Assembly: GCA_021794835.1 (NCBI GenBank)
Contig: JAJYQA010000039.1
Location: forward strand, 1 to 64,000
Reading direction: 5' to 3'
Origin: Actinomycetes bacterium
GTDB taxonomy: Bacteria; Actinomycetota; Aquicultoria; Aquicultorales; Aquicultoraceae
DNA length: 64,000 nucleotides
Shown here: piece by piece, positions 49,354-60,805 of the stretch
Position numbering within the stretch: the stretch's first letter is position 1
Layout of the letters: the number at the start of each line of letters is the position of its first letter
Notes under the pieces: generated by a model
The model's database searches: none
What the model was told of the DNA's origin: nothing
Seen by the model: the letters and a program-made list of their open reading frames with translations, nothing else
Program-made: the position numbers and the translations under genes

Positions 49354-49722
49354 TTACCAGCTTCTCTCCTCGGCCTTTTTGTCCTCGATACAAAGATCGG
49401 TGTACGGCAAAGCCTCGAGCCTTTCTTTCTCAATGGGCCGTCCGCACACTCTACAATAGCCGTAGGTTCCATCCTCTATCCTTTTTAAAGCATTGTTTAC
49501 CTTATCAAGCAAGTCTCGTACGTTTAGAGAAAGCGACAGGTCGTTTTCTCTCGAAAACGTCGCGCTGCCCAGGTCCCCCATATGGTTGTCATACTGGTTC
49601 TCACCCGTCCAATCACTCTGTGACCGGTCCATAGTGCTGTCGATGTATTCCAACTCGTCCTCAAGGTCCGCTTTTTCTTTTAATAGCCGTTCCCTGAACT
49701 TACTAAGTAGCTCCTCGTCCAT
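49354..49722 (-). CDS. TraR/DksA family zinc-finger protein (start MDEELLSKF)
   Basis: DRSQSDWTGENQYDNHMGDLGSATFSRENDLSL; CRVCGRPIEKERLEALPYTDLCIED. Confidence 0.92.
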   Translation of the reverse strand: MDEELLSKFRERLLKEKADLEDELEYIDSTMDRSQSDWTGENQYDNHMGDLGSATFSRENDLSLSLNVRDLLDKVNNALKRIEDGTYGYCRVCGRPIEKERLEALPYTDLCIEDKKAEERSW

Positions 49723-49796
49723 GGGAACCTCCTTCGCCGGTAACCAGTTTTCTGGTTTCTGATATTTAATATATACCCGTAATGAACAGGTAACTA

Positions 49797-52601
49797 TCAG
49801 ACCTGCACTAATACGGCTGCGCACCTGGCGCAAAGGTTGGGGTGCTGAGGCACCTGGCCGACGGTTTCCTCGTACCGCCAGCACCTCTCACACTTTGCGC
49901 CGGGGGCCGGTGAAACCTTTACGGCGAGGTCGAGTATCAACTCGCTACGATAGGCATCGACAGGTGCCTCAAGGTACGGATGGAGTTTGACGCTTGAGAC
50001 GATCATAATTTGTGCAAGAATGTCCTCGTAGCGGCTAAGAAACTCCCTCATAGAATCATCGACAAAAAGGTTAACTTGGGCTTCGAGCGCGTTGCCTATC
50101 ATCTTCTCATTTCTGGCCTCTTCCAGAGCTTTTGCTACTTCTCCCCTTATGCGAAAAATCTTATTCCATACGCCTTCGATCTCTGGATTTATGTACTTTT
50201 CATTTGGCTCCGGCCAAGCGGCCAAGTGAACGCTCTTTTTGTCTCTAATCGGTTCCGGTATGTAAGACCAGATCTCCTCGCAGGTGAAGGCAAGTATCGG
50301 TGCAAGAACTTTTGTAAACGTAACGAGCATTTTGAAAAGAACAGTCTGCGCTGCCCTTCTCTCAACCGAGTTCGCACCCGAGGCATACAACCTATCTTTG
50401 ATTATGTCAAAATAAAGAGCACTTAGTTCGTTTGTAAAGAAATCGTATAGCAAGCGATACACTGCATGGAACCTATAATTCTCATAAGCTGCCTTAAGGT
50501 TCTTAAGAAGACCAGTCATCTCATGAAGGGCCCACTTATCAAGCTCTTGTAGCTGACCATAATCAACATCGTCTCGGCCCGGCTTAAAATCATAAATATT
50601 TCCTAGCATAAACCTAAACGTATTTCTAATTCTCCTATAAGCCTCGCCAATATGCTTTAGAATATCTGGAGATATAGCAATATCAACCGTGTAGTCGCTT
50701 GACGCCACCCAAAGACGCAATATATCGGCGCCTGATTTAGCGGTTACATCTAGTGGATCCACGACATTGCCAAGTGACTTAGACATCTTACGTCCCTCGC
50801 CATCTACAACAAAGCCATGAGTCAGCACGGACTCGTAAGGTGCCCGGTCATGCACGCCCACCGAAGTCATGAGCGATGATTGGAACCAGCCGCGGTGTTG
50901 GTCGCTGCCCTCGGCGTAAAGATCTGCAGGCCAACCAAGCTCAGGACGGGTCTTTAAAACCGCCTCGTTGCTCACGCCAGACTCAAACCAAACATCAAAT
51001 ATATCGGTCTCCTTAGTTAGCTTTTTCCCGCCGCACTTCGGGCAGCTAAAGCCCTTCGGCAAGATTTCTTCGGCGCTTTTGGTAAACCAGGCATCCGCCC
51101 CATCAACCTCAAAAAGTCTCACAACCGAGTCGATGGTCTCATCAGTTACAACTTCTTCCTGGCAATCTCCGCAGTAAAATACCGGTATCGGCACTCCCCA
51201 GTACCTCTGCCTAGAGATACACCAATCCGGTCTAGTCTCAATCATACCGGTAATACGCCGGATACTCCAATCCGGGATCCAGCGCACTTTGTTAACTGAT
51301 TGAAGGGCTTCCCCGCGCAGGTTGTAGATATCCATCGATATGAACCACTGCTCTGTCGCCCGGAAAATAACCGGTTCTTTGCAGCGCCAGCAGCACGGAT
51401 AGGCATGGGTGATTTCTGAGGCGTAAGGAAGAAGTTCTTTGTCCTTCAAAAAATCAATTATGGCTTTGTTTGCGTCAAAGACACGCATACCTACAAACTG
51501 GCCAGCCTCTTTAGTAAAGTGCCCCGTTGCATCGACAGGCATAGGAGACGGAAGATCATATTTAAGCCCGGTCGTATAGTCTTCCTGACCGTGTCCGGGA
51601 GCCGTATGGACCGCCCCAGTCCCGGTATCCAGGCCGACGTAGTCGGCAAGCACAACTACCGACTCTTTATCCGGGAACAGCGGATGCTTACACTTAAGGT
51701 ACTCCATATCCGAACCCTTAAACCTGGCGACAATCTTGTAGTTGCCTAGTTTAATCTCTTCGTTTACCTCGCCCAACCTAGCTTCGGCAAAAATAAGAAT
51801 TTCGCCGCCCGTTTTTACTGCGATATACGAGGCATCTGGGTGAACCGCTACCGCTACGTTTGCCGGAAGCGTCCACGGGGTTGTAGTCCAAATAACTATA
51901 AACTTTGGCTCGCTAAACCCTTTTAGAAGTTCAAATTCACTCTTTAGGGGAAATTTCACATAGATAGAAGGAGACGGGAGCTCCTTGTACTCTATTTCCG
52001 CTTCAGCAAGAGCAGTCTGATCTTGAATGCACCAGTGGATCGGCTTGCGGCGCTTGTATACAAAACCACGCTTGTAGAGTTCACCAAAAACCCTTATATT
52101 CGTCGCCTCATACTCGTGGTTAAGCGTAAGATAGGGATCAAACCAGTCGCCCGAAGCCCCAAGCCTCATAAATTGCTCGCGCTGCTTGTCAACGAAGCTT
52201 AGCGCGTACCCCCGGCACAGCTTTCTAAAATCAACTTGCGAAATTGTCTTGGCTTTTTCGCCAAGTTGTTTTTCGACGTTATGCTCGATGGGCTGACCAT
52301 GGCAATCCCAACCCGGCACATACGGACTGTCAAACCCGGTCATAGTCTTATATTTAACGACCATGTCCTTTAGAATCTTATTCATAGCCGTACCGACGTG
52401 AATGTTGCCATTTGCATAGGGGGGTCCGTCATGCAGGATAAATTTTGGTTTTCCTTGCGATTCCCTACGGATTAAACGATATAAATCTATATCGCGCCAG
52501 TTTTTAAGTGTCTCCGGTTCTCTTTGCGGCAGGTTAGCCTTCATCGGAAACTTAGTTTGCGGCAAATTCAACGTCGCCTTGTAGTCCGGCTTTTCGCTCA
52601 T
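49797..52601 (-). CDS. ileS: Isoleucyl-tRNA synthetase
   Basis: [36 protein letters not shown]-terminal CERCWRY..CARC. Confidence 0.98.
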   Translation of the reverse strand: MSEKPDYKATLNLPQTKFPMKANLPQREPETLKNWRDIDLYRLIRRESQGKPKFILHDGPPYANGNIHVGTAMNKILKDMVVKYKTMTGFDSPYVPGWDCHGQPIEHNVEKQLGEKAKTISQVDFRKLCRGYALSFVDKQREQFMRLGASGDWFDPYLTLNHEYEATNIRVFGELYKRGFVYKRRKPIHWCIQDQTALAEAEIEYKELPSPSIYVKFPLKSEFELLKGFSEPKFIVIWTTTPWTLPANVAVAVHPDASYIAVKTGGEILIFAEARLGEVNEEIKLGNYKIVARFKGSDMEYLKCKHPLFPDKESVVVLADYVGLDTGTGAVHTAPGHGQEDYTTGLKYDLPSPMPVDATGHFTKEAGQFVGMRVFDANKAIIDFLKDKELLPYASEITHAYPCCWRCKEPVIFRATEQWFISMDIYNLRGEALQSVNKVRWIPDWSIRRITGMIETRPDWCISRQRYWGVPIPVFYCGDCQEEVVTDETIDSVVRLFEVDGADAWFTKSAEEILPKGFSCPKCGGKKLTKETDIFDVWFESGVSNEAVLKTRPELGWPADLYAEGSDQHRGWFQSSLMTSVGVHDRAPYESVLTHGFVVDGEGRKMSKSLGNVVDPLDVTAKSGADILRLWVASSDYTVDIAISPDILKHIGEAYRRIRNTFRFMLGNIYDFKPGRDDVDYGQLQELDKWALHEMTGLLKNLKAAYENYRFHAVYRLLYDFFTNELSALYFDIIKDRLYASGANSVERRAAQTVLFKMLVTFTKVLAPILAFTCEEIWSYIPEPIRDKKSVHLAAWPEPNEKYINPEIEGVWNKIFRIRGEVAKALEEARNEKMIGNALEAQVNLFVDDSMREFLSRYEDILAQIMIVSSVKLHPYLEAPVDAYRSELILDLAVKVSPAPGAKCERCWRYEETVGQVPQHPNLCARCAAVLVQV

Positions 52602-52620
52602 TATGTCTTATCACCTCGTA

Positions 52621-52665
52621 TGACACAAAAAGCCCTCTCTCATATTAAAAACGAGAAAGGTGACC
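52621..52665 (-). terminator. Intrinsic terminator upstream of ileS
   Basis: CCTTTCTCgtttttaatatGAGAGAGGgcTTTTTGTG. Confidence 0.7.
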
Positions 52666-52720
52666 TTTAAGTGAAATCTCTTATTGTACTTATTGTTCTT
52701 ATCGTACTGTGAGCTGTAAG

Positions 52721-53071
52721 CTATTTATCCAGTACTTCTGACAAAATCCATAGCCTTAAGTCGCGAATGTCTAACGCATTTACAAACGCATTTACCTGCT
52801 TAAGTAGGTCTGGGCTTGGCTCGTAAATGTAAACCGTATCGCTGCCAGTCTCTTCTCTTTTTAGAAGACCTTTTAGGACAAGATGCTCGACCGCTCCCTT
52901 AATGTCGTCCTCGCACCTGCCCAGATGACGAGATAAATCAGATATTCTATCTCTAACCCCCGGATTCTGGTGGTAAAAGACAATAACCGCCCATACGACA
53001 AGAGAACTAACATATGCACGGATGAAAGACTTAAGGTTATCATCCATCGTCTTATTCATTAAATTTGCCAC
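52721..53071 (-). CDS. Winged-helix-like hypothetical protein
   Basis: VRDRISDLSRHLGRCEDDIKGAVEHLVLKGLLKREETGSDTVYIYEPS; helix-turn-helix/wing pattern. Confidence 0.65.
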   Translation of the reverse strand: MANLMNKTMDDNLKSFIRAYVSSLVVWAVIVFYHQNPGVRDRISDLSRHLGRCEDDIKGAVEHLVLKGLLKREETGSDTVYIYEPSPDLLKQVNAFVNALDIRDLRLWILSEVLDK

Positions 53072-53093
53072 CCGCTAATTTTTTGCAAGAATA

Positions 53094-53405
53094 CTACGAA
53101 GAGCACATTGCACTCTCCAAATTCGTTATAACCTTTTCGGGGGTTACTCCAGCTACAAAAATGCTTTTTTGCCGACCCTGTTGTCCTGATTTTATCGCAA
53201 CTTGCCGTTTTGGCAAACCTAAAATATTAGACAAAAGCTCGATGCATTCCTCATTTGCTCGCCCTTCAACCGGGGGAGACTTCACAGCGATTTTTATGCT
53301 ATCACCGTAAAAACCGACGATTTTCGCTTTGGAAGCCCTCGGCTGAACCCGTATATTTAATAGCGTGCCACCGTTGTAAGGGCTAGCATACATACAACCA
53401 GCCAC
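53094..53405 (-). CDS. DUF167 / YggU family protein
   Basis: LNIRVQPRASKAKIVGFYGDSIKIAVKSPPVEGRANEECIELLS. Confidence 0.93.
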   Translation of the reverse strand: MAGCMYASPYNGGTLLNIRVQPRASKAKIVGFYGDSIKIAVKSPPVEGRANEECIELLSNILGLPKRQVAIKSGQQGRQKSIFVAGVTPEKVITNLESAMCSS

Positions 53406-53409
53406 TGTT

Positions 53410-54165
53410 TTAAAAAGCTAGACTGCCAAAATCGGATCTATCCGAATTCTCGCCTTCGTCCCTCTTAGTCTCCTTTTCAACTTCCTTAAGTTGGCCTCTT
53501 GAAGAAGATTCGCTATTAGAGTTTGGAAAATCAGGAGTAAAATTATCTGGCAGTAAATCCTCGCTGATCAAATTGCCTGGTAACAGCTCTTGCATCTCCG
53601 TCTCCTCCCCTGCCTTGGCTATCCCAATTTTTGGAACCTCATGCTCAGTTGAAGTCTCATCAAGCTCAAAAGGAGGCACGTCATTGTCAAGGTCTATAAT
53701 ATTGTTACCAATATCAGCCAGAACAGCCGTACTGTCTGCAATTCTCATATACGACTCAAGCATAGATTTAAACTTGTTTCGGAACTCTTCCTCGGCCTGC
53801 TTCAAGTGATTCAAAGTCGACTCGTATTTGTGTTTTAAGTCATAAGCTTCCTGGACAACCTCTTTGGCCTTAAGATCGGCATCCCTTTGAATTAATTCCG
53901 CCTCTTTTTGTGCATGTTGGGTAATTTCCTCGGCCGATTTCTGAGCAGTAAGTAGCGCTTTTTGCAGCGCTTTTTCCATGTTCCCGTAACCCTCTAATTC
54001 TTGTTTAGCTTTTTCAATCTGCTCTTTTAGATCGATATTTTCCTTAAACACACGCTCAAATTCCTCGGCAACTTCGTCTAAGAATTTATCGACCTCTTCT
54101 TCGTTATAACCTCGAATTGCTCTGTGAAACTCTTTGTGATGAATGTCAAGGGGTGTTAGCCTCAT
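53410..54165 (-). CDS. divIVA: DivIVA domain protein
   Basis: MRLTPLDIHHKEFHRAIRGYNEEEVDKFLDEVAEEFE. Confidence 0.95.
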   Translation of the reverse strand: MRLTPLDIHHKEFHRAIRGYNEEEVDKFLDEVAEEFERVFKENIDLKEQIEKAKQELEGYGNMEKALQKALLTAQKSAEEITQHAQKEAELIQRDADLKAKEVVQEAYDLKHKYESTLNHLKQAEEEFRNKFKSMLESYMRIADSTAVLADIGNNIIDLDNDVPPFELDETSTEHEVPKIGIAKAGEETEMQELLPGNLISEDLLPDNFTPDFPNSNSESSSRGQLKEVEKETKRDEGENSDRSDFGSLAF

Positions 54166-54233
54166 CTAGAACCCTCCTCTAACTGAAACCTGCAAATCCT
54201 TCTTCAATTACTTGTTACAAATATATACCTCGA

Positions 54234-54524
54234 CTAGTGTAAAAAGAGTCCTAAAATCTGAACAATTATAGCTTGAACAACTCCAAGCAACAACATTGCA
54301 AGGATTGGTGATAGATCCCACCCCATACCTCCGATCATGATCGGAGGTATTATATTTCTTACAAGCCTAAGTATAGGCTCCGTAATGTCGTAAATAAAGT
54401 CAAGAATCGGTCTGGTTATGCTATTTACTGGAATTGATATCCAGGATAAAACAACTCTCACAAGTATAAAGATGAAGAGCAGCCGAAATACCACGTTAAC
54501 TATTCCAATAATACTAAACGGCAC
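54234..54524 (-). CDS. YggT family membrane protein
   Basis: VVLSWISIPVNSITRPILDFIYDITEPILRLVRNIIPP. Confidence 0.93.
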   Translation of the reverse strand: MPFSIIGIVNVVFRLLFIFILVRVVLSWISIPVNSITRPILDFIYDITEPILRLVRNIIPPIMIGGMGWDLSPILAMLLLGVVQAIIVQILGLFLH

Positions 54525-54541
54525 TTACAAATTCCTCCAAC

Positions 54542-55354
54542 TTAAGCCAATTCCTCGGCTCTTTTTATTGCAGCTTTTACTGCTTCTTGTACTATATACT
54601 GAAATTCACGTTTAGAAAATACCTGTAAGGCCGCTGCTGTCGTACCGCCCGGTGAAGTCACCATCTCTCTAAGCTCGCCGGCGTTCTTCCCAGTCTCTTG
54701 CAATAATGCTGCGGACCCCGCCATTGTCTGTATAACCAGCTTGCCGGCAACATCCTTATCTAAACCGGCTTTTATGCCCGCTTCTATTAGTGATTCTACC
54801 ATTAAAAAGAAATAAGCAGGCCCGGAGCCACTAATAGCTGTTGCTTGATTTTGCAGATTTTCTGGTAGCTCGACCGCCTCGCCCACCGAAGAAAAAAGTT
54901 TCAACGCGACTTCAGCGGATAGATCATCCGCATATTTCCCCCGACTGATCACCGACATCCCTTTCCCGACCAAGGCAGGAGTATTCGGCATCACGCGAAC
55001 GACAGGCATATCCTTGCCGATTACATTATATATTTTTTCAGTTTTTATTCCAGCAGCTATTGAAATTAATAGCTGCTCTATACGAAAAAATTCTTTTATT
55101 TCGGTTAAAACTTGTTCTATTTGTTGGGGTTTTACCGCAAGTAAGATAATATTGCCACTTTCAGCTGCTTTACGGTTGTCTGTCGTAAACTCAACTTGGT
55201 ACTTAGCCCTCAGGAATTCAAGGCGCTCGATATTAACATCGCTAAGGAGAATTTGTTTTGCCTCCAATACTCCGGATTGGGTAAAACCTTTTACGAGAGC
55301 CTCGCCCATCTGCCCAGCCCCAATAACAGAGAGCTTTTTCTCGCTTAATAACAA
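54542..55354 (-). CDS. proC: Pyrroline-5-carboxylate reductase
   Basis: VIGAGQMGEALVKGF; RVMPNTPALVGKGMSVIS; MVTSPGGTTAAAL. Confidence 0.96.
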   Translation of the reverse strand: MLLSEKKLSVIGAGQMGEALVKGFTQSGVLEAKQILLSDVNIERLEFLRAKYQVEFTTDNRKAAESGNIILLAVKPQQIEQVLTEIKEFFRIEQLLISIAAGIKTEKIYNVIGKDMPVVRVMPNTPALVGKGMSVISRGKYADDLSAEVALKLFSSVGEAVELPENLQNQATAISGSGPAYFFLMVESLIEAGIKAGLDKDVAGKLVIQTMAGSAALLQETGKNAGELREMVTSPGGTTAAALQVFSKREFQYIVQEAVKAAIKRAEELA

Positions 55355-55363
55355 TTAATCCTC

Positions 55364-55858
55364 CTAAAGCTGATTAAAAAATCCTTTTTCCCGTAAACGC
55401 CTTCTCTCTTCAGCCGAAACCTCGACATTGGTTGGCGTCAACAAAAACACTCTGTCGGCGATTTTTTGCATACCGCCATCAAGGCCATAGGTTAGACCGC
55501 TCGCAAAATCCACGAGCCTTTTTGAAAGATCGCCGTCGCTATGCTGCAGATTTATGATCACAGGAATGTTCGCTTTAAACTTGTCGGCAATCTGCTGGCA
55601 TTCATTAAAGCTGCTTGGTTCTACAATATGGACTTTAACCGGGGGGGGCGGCGAGATTGCCCGCAGAGATGCGTGGGGTGCCGTCCTTTGGGTTCTCTCA
55701 ATATCCGGATAGCGTGTAATCTTGCGCACCGTTGGCGTCTGGTCAAAATCCTCGAAGCTATCGTCTTCGTATACGTCTTCAAAGCCCTGTTCAAACGGTT
55801 CTTCTTCTGTTAACTTAAAATAGTTCAGCGTTTTGCGCCAGATGCTGCTCTCCCGCAT
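55364..55858 (-). CDS. sepF: Cell division protein SepF
   Basis: Acidic linker then VHIVEPSSFNECQQIADKFKANIPVIINLQ...RLVDFASGLTYGLDGGMQKIADRVFLLTPTNVEVS. Confidence 0.95.
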   Translation of the reverse strand: MRESSIWRKTLNYFKLTEEEPFEQGFEDVYEDDSFEDFDQTPTVRKITRYPDIERTQRTAPHASLRAISPPPPVKVHIVEPSSFNECQQIADKFKANIPVIINLQHSDGDLSKRLVDFASGLTYGLDGGMQKIADRVFLLTPTNVEVSAEERRRLREKGFFNQL

Positions 55859-55872
55859 ATATTTTCTCCTCC

Positions 55873-56553
55873 CTAAGGCCTAAAAATAGCTGTCCCGATC
55901 CTTACCATGTTTGATCCTTCTTCAATTGCTACTTCAAAATCTCCTGTCATACCCATTGAAAGGTAGCGCATCTCTACATTTGGTCCTTGCCGTCTATAAA
56001 GATCATCAAATATCCTTTTAATCTCAGCAAAATAGGGCCTTAACCGCTCTATATTATCTGTTAAAGGCGCCATCATCATTAGGCCCTTTAGATAGATGTT
56101 TTTCAGTTGCGCTAGCTCTTCTATAGCGGGTGCTATTTCCTTAGGCGGGAAGCCATACTTCGTTGCCTCACCTGAAACATTTACTTCCAACAGAATATCC
56201 TGCACTTTTCCGATTTTTTCCGCTCTTTTGCTTATCTCTTTAGCTAACGCTATGCTATCTACAGATTGTATTAAGTAGACAAACGGCATTATATATTTTA
56301 CTTTATTTCTCTGCAAATGACCAATAAAATGCCAATTTACATTACTGTCTACCGCTTTATATTTGGTCAATAACTCCTGATGTCTGTTTTCGCCAATATC
56401 TCTTACGCCTGCCTTGATTACTTCTTCTACGGCCGACACTGGCTGATTTTTTGTTACAGCTACCAAGGTTATCTCTTCCGGATTTCTCCCGCTTCTTTTT
56501 GCTGCTTCTTCTATCCTATGTTTAACCGACCGGATGTTTTCATAAATCGACAT
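55873..56553 (-). CDS. YggS family PLP homeostasis protein
   Basis: LVAVTKNQPVSAVEEVIKAGVRDIGENRHQELLTKY; WHFIGHLQRNKVKY; LSMGMTGDFEVAIEEGSNMVRIGTAIF. Confidence 0.96.
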   Translation of the reverse strand: MSIYENIRSVKHRIEEAAKRSGRNPEEITLVAVTKNQPVSAVEEVIKAGVRDIGENRHQELLTKYKAVDSNVNWHFIGHLQRNKVKYIMPFVYLIQSVDSIALAKEISKRAEKIGKVQDILLEVNVSGEATKYGFPPKEIAPAIEELAQLKNIYLKGLMMMAPLTDNIERLRPYFAEIKRIFDDLYRRQGPNVEMRYLSMGMTGDFEVAIEEGSNMVRIGTAIFRP

Positions 56554-56963
56554 AGTATACGTGCTTCTTGCAAAAGGATAATTATCTAATTATTCCATTC
56601 ATGGTGAACCCGTGGACAACTTTAAATCTGAACATGCCCTTTATGCCTTAATAATAAGCATAATGGATAAAAGGACAGTTGGCTAGCGGTAATTTGGCGT
56701 TGTAGTGTTTATATACGTGAAACTCAGCCTCAGGTATACCTTTATGTATTAGCCTGTTTCTGCTCTTAAGTAAGGCTTTAGGCCACATGAACTCTGTATA
56801 AAAGGGGTAAAAAAATAATTATGCTATAGGATATAGATAAAGAGGCTGTCTGTGACCTAAAACCTTGTCATGTTTTTCAAAGAAATTTTTTTCAAAATTT
56901 TTTTTGAAAACCTTCTTGTAAAAACCCCTGATATTCAGTCTCTTGTCTTTTGGTATCCGGTAT

Positions 56964-57623
56964 CTAGTTTACCTGGCTACCATCTGGTATTTGACCTGTT
57001 ACTAGGTAATTAATTCTTTCGGCAATATCGACGCAGTGGTCTGCAATCCGCTCTAGATAGCGACTTGCAAGGAGTATGCTTCCGATCCATTCTATAGACT
57101 CATTACTCTGGTATTTTGAAAGTTGATCGAAAATACTTTTATGCATACGATCTATAACGTCATCCATCTCAATTAGCTTTCCCGCAATCTCCAGGTTCTT
57201 TTCGTCAAAGGCCTTAAGGCATGTATCCACTAAGACCAGGGTTTGTTGCCCCATTGCATCCATATGCTCGATAACCTCAGCGACCACCCCAACCGGGCAA
57301 ACCCGCTTTACACCCTTTGCCATATTTACGGCTAAATCGGCCATACGCTCAAGATGAAGGGCTATATACATAGTTGTCCAGCAGAGGCGAAGGTCGCTCG
57401 CAACTGGAGCCTGTCTGGCTATAATAAGCATTGTATGCTCTTCGATATCGTAATTTAGCTTATCAACTTTATCATCTATTGCTATAACCTCATCAGCAAG
57501 CACCACGTCACAGTCAACGACAACTTTAACGGCATTTTCGATAGCCTGCCTGGTAATTCTTCCCATTGTTAGTACATTGCGCTGGATTTCATCAAGCTCC
57601 TCATGGAAGCTCTTTCTAAGCAT
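56964..57623 (-). CDS. phoU: Phosphate transport system regulator PhoU
   Basis: FHEELDEIQRNVLTMG; DLRLCWTTMYIALHLERMADLAVNMAKG; ASRYLERIADHCVDIAERI. Confidence 0.95.
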   Translation of the reverse strand: MLRKSFHEELDEIQRNVLTMGRITRQAIENAVKVVVDCDVVLADEVIAIDDKVDKLNYDIEEHTMLIIARQAPVASDLRLCWTTMYIALHLERMADLAVNMAKGVKRVCPVGVVAEVIEHMDAMGQQTLVLVDTCLKAFDEKNLEIAGKLIEMDDVIDRMHKSIFDQLSKYQSNESIEWIGSILLASRYLERIADHCVDIAERINYLVTGQIPDGSQVN

Positions 57624-57729
57624 GTCATCGCCTCTTTCAAGTACCCTTACTAATAATTATAACTTCGGTTAATATTGCCTAAATATTAGTAAAAATTATA
57701 TCCACCTCTTTTGTTTAGGTCTAGGATAA

Positions 57730-57838
57730 AGAATAGCCAAATAACCAACGTTTTGTAGGTCCAGAACCCGGGTTAGCTAATAGCCAATAAAGATCTTATT
57801 TTGGCTATTGCCTATTGGCTACTTGGCTATTTGGCTTC
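57730..57838. repeat. GCCAATA-type intergenic repeat
   Basis: GCTAATAGCCAATAAAGATCTTATTTTGGCTATTGCCTATTGGCTACTTGGCTATTTGGC. Confidence 0.7.
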
Positions 57839-58668
57839 CTTAATATTGCCGCCATAGCAGCTTGACGTCCGGTGGTACCGCCATCGGCCCTATATGAAAA
57901 GAAGCTATCATTATGGCAGGACGTACAGCAATCCTCACATGCGTATATATTAGGGGCCGGTACGCCGCTTTCGACAAGCTGCATTCTTGCAATTTCTCTT
58001 AAGTCAATGCGATCGCCATGCAGCCAGCTTTCACTGTTTCTAAACCTCTTAGAAAATGTCCTCGCTAGATCTTCGCCAACCTGAAAACAACAATCGCCAA
58101 TTGAAGGCCCTATAAAGGCTAGTAGCTCAGCAGGATGCTCCGGCCAAAGCGAAACCACCGTTTTAGCGGCATTTCCAATAATATTCCCATAAATTCCCCT
58201 CCAACCCCCGTGAATTACGCTAACAATGCGCTTTTGCAGCTCTACTAAGATAACAGGCACGCAATCCGCAAAGTATAGCGACAGCGGGATCATGCGCTGA
58301 TCGGTAACGAGTGCATCGACGCCCTTAATCGTGCCCCCAAGAGACAAAGCGCCCTTGCCAATATCGCGCTTTGTAACAATTGCCACCTCGTTACTATGCA
58401 CCTGTTCTGCGCAAACTATACGTGCGGGTTCGAGACCAAACAGATTACACACAATTTCGCGGTTCTCTAAGACTAATTCTGGGTCATCCCCTACATGAAA
58501 AGCTAGATTTAGTGATGAATAGGGGGCACGGCTTACGCCACCTATTCTGGTTGTAAATGTAACCAGAATCCCATGCCCTTCAAGAAGGTGCTTTGAGATG
58601 TAATAGCTTATACCATTAACGGTTTCAAAAGTTAAATCGTAATTTGCGGGTTGCTGCAAAGGCCTCAT
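57805..58668 (-). CDS. pgeF: Peptidoglycan editing factor PgeF / polyphenol oxidase family (YfiH)
   Basis: AEQVHSNEVAIV; YFADCVPVIL; VIHGGWRGIYGNI; IGPSIGDCCFQVGEDL. Confidence 0.95.
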   Translation of the reverse strand: MRPLQQPANYDLTFETVNGISYYISKHLLEGHGILVTFTTRIGGVSRAPYSSLNLAFHVGDDPELVLENREIVCNLFGLEPARIVCAEQVHSNEVAIVTKRDIGKGALSLGGTIKGVDALVTDQRMIPLSLYFADCVPVILVELQKRIVSVIHGGWRGIYGNIIGNAAKTVVSLWPEHPAELLAFIGPSIGDCCFQVGEDLARTFSKRFRNSESWLHGDRIDLREIARMQLVESGVPAPNIYACEDCCTSCHNDSFFSYRADGGTTGRQAAMAAILRKPNSQVANRQ

Positions 58669-58676
58669 GGATTGGC

Positions 58677-59744
58677 CTATTTTCTCCTTAAGAAAGTTGG
58701 GATATCGAGGTCTTCGGTATCAAAGGTTGGTATCGGGCTTATGGGCTCTTCGACCTCTTTTTGATTCTGTATAAGCTCGATTTTATCTTGCTTTCTAAGA
58801 TCAAAACCGGTAGCGATAACGGTAACTTTAATCTCTTCGCCCAGGGTATCGTCAATAACCGCACCAAATATAATGTTAGCCTCTGGGTGCGCTGCATTTG
58901 CAATAACCTCAGCGGCTTCGTTTACCTCGAACAAACCGAGGTCTGGCCCGCCTGAAATATTCAGAAGAACGCCTTGCGCACCATCTATCGATGCCTCAAG
59001 GAGGGGGCTTGCTATAGCATTCTTTGCCGACTCAACCGCACGGTCTTCACCGCTGGCAATGCCGATTCCCATTAACGCTGAGCCTGCATTTGACATAATG
59101 GTTCTGACATCTGCAAAATCCAGGTTGATCAAACCGGGAACCGTAATTAGGTCGGTTATGCCCTGAACGCCCTGAAGAAGAACATTATCCGCCATTTTAA
59201 ACGCCTCAACAATCGAGGTTTTCTTCTCGGCAACATGCAGGAGTCTGTCGTTGGGGATGATTATAAGAGTATCTACATGCTCACGAAGCTTCATAATACC
59301 TTCGTCAGCCTGCATTGAACGTTTCCTTCCCTCAAAGCTAAATGGTCTTGTTACAACACCTACGGTGAGAGCCCCTAGAGATTTCGCAACCTCCGCGATT
59401 ACCGGGGCGGCGCCGGTCCCTGTTCCGCCGCCTTTGCCCGCAGTTACAAATACCATATCTGCTCCCTGAAGAGACTCTTTTATATCTTCTTTGCTCTCCT
59501 CTGCGGCTTGGTAACCAATCTCCGGATCAGCGCCAGCGCCAAGACCTTTGGTTAGCTGAGCACCAATGTGTACTTTATAATCTGCATCTGACATTAGAAG
59601 GGCTTGAGCATCTGTATTACATGCGATGAATTCTACTCCCCTGAGGCCGGCTTCGATCATCCGATTAACTGCATTCGTTCCGCCTCCTCCTACTCCAACT
59701 ACTTTGATTACTGCTAAATAATTGGCGCCAGCATCTAACATCAA
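58677..59744 (-). CDS. ftsZ: Cell division protein FtsZ
   Basis: [40 protein letters not shown]-terminal [11 protein letters not shown]. Confidence 0.98.
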   Translation of the reverse strand: MMLDAGANYLAVIKVVGVGGGGTNAVNRMIEAGLRGVEFIACNTDAQALLMSDADYKVHIGAQLTKGLGAGADPEIGYQAAEESKEDIKESLQGADMVFVTAGKGGGTGTGAAPVIAEVAKSLGALTVGVVTRPFSFEGRKRSMQADEGIMKLREHVDTLIIIPNDRLLHVAEKKTSIVEAFKMADNVLLQGVQGITDLITVPGLINLDFADVRTIMSNAGSALMGIGIASGEDRAVESAKNAIASPLLEASIDGAQGVLLNISGGPDLGLFEVNEAAEVIANAAHPEANIIFGAVIDDTLGEEIKVTVIATGFDLRKQDKIELIQNQKEVEEPISPIPTFDTEDLDIPTFLRRK

Positions 59745-59964
59745 ATAGCCTCCCTCCTAATACCTCAAGTTTTACTTTAGCCTTACTCTTATAGTCTCTG
59801 GTACAAATATAGCTTGTTTTAACCTGAACCTTAGCAATAACCTTATCCTATTCAAGCAAAAAAAGCAACCTTCTTTTTGACAAAACATGACTAAAATCTA
59901 AAGAGGTAGGTAACTTGCAAGTCGAGATAACTATAACGTTGACCTGGCTTATTTAGATATTTTC

Positions 59965-60759
59965 TTACGGGACAGAATCCATGCGTCTTAACACCGGATC
60001 GGAATGGGGGTAACTTCTTACGTCAATGAAGATAACCTGCTTGCCCTGCTCCTTAAGAATGGTCTGCAGAACCTTGTTTTTATCATCCGCTTGCTTTGCT
60101 TCTCCGTAGAGTATCTCAACATTGTCTTTGGTATATAAGGATAACTTATCGGGAGACGGCGCGGATATAAGACTTATCGTCTTTTTAAACGCAGGGTCCA
60201 TCGACTTGATACATTTGATGGCGTTTTTCAAAGAATCATTCATCAGCTGTTCGCCAACCCATATCTTACCAATTGGAAGATCCGTAATGGTTGGAATACT
60301 ACTGTTGTTATTGGCATATTGGTGCTTTGATATAACAAAGAGGTCATCGTCAACCAAGTAAAATTTTTCGTCCTGAGACACGATGGCTACCGGAACCCGC
60401 TCCTGTACTTCCACCTTAAGCGTATGCGGAAAAATTCTTTTGATGGTCACATTTTTTATCCACGGATTTTTAAGGATTCGACTGCTAATATCGCTTGTCG
60501 AAACGCTTAGGAGGTTTGTATGTTTGTCCACCCGGCAGGCCTCAATAATTTTAGCTGTGGAAACCGACTTATTCCCAACAACCTCAACCTTCTTAATGTT
60601 AATTAACCCTGACCTAAAGAGCTGAAAGATACCTAAAATAAGGGCTAGCAAAACAGTAACAATGACCAGTAGCTGGGTGCGACGTCGGCGTCTAATACGG
60701 ATTAATTTTTGTTGCCTTTCCTGCGCTTTGGATTTTGCTATCTCTTTTCCCTCAGACAA
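59965..60759 (-). CDS. ftsQ: Cell division protein FtsQ/DivIB
   Basis: Single TM then POTRA domain (INIKKVEVVGNKSVSTAKIIEACRV..NPWIKNVTIKRIFPHTLKVEVQERVPVAIV). Confidence 0.92.
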   Translation of the reverse strand: MSEGKEIAKSKAQERQQKLIRIRRRRRTQLLVIVTVLLALILGIFQLFRSGLINIKKVEVVGNKSVSTAKIIEACRVDKHTNLLSVSTSDISSRILKNPWIKNVTIKRIFPHTLKVEVQERVPVAIVSQDEKFYLVDDDLFVISKHQYANNNSSIPTITDLPIGKIWVGEQLMNDSLKNAIKCIKSMDPAFKKTISLISAPSPDKLSLYTKDNVEILYGEAKQADDKNKVLQTILKEQGKQVIFIDVRSYPHSDPVLRRMDSVP

Positions 60760-60805
60760 CCGCTATCACCCTATAGTTTAATTACCGCAACATATCAGCT
60801 ATCTA

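Noticed and set aside
52602-52720. T-box leader for ileS
   Set aside because: The gap is only ~120 nt and lacks the TGGNACCGCG T-box sequence; only a terminator hairpin is seen.
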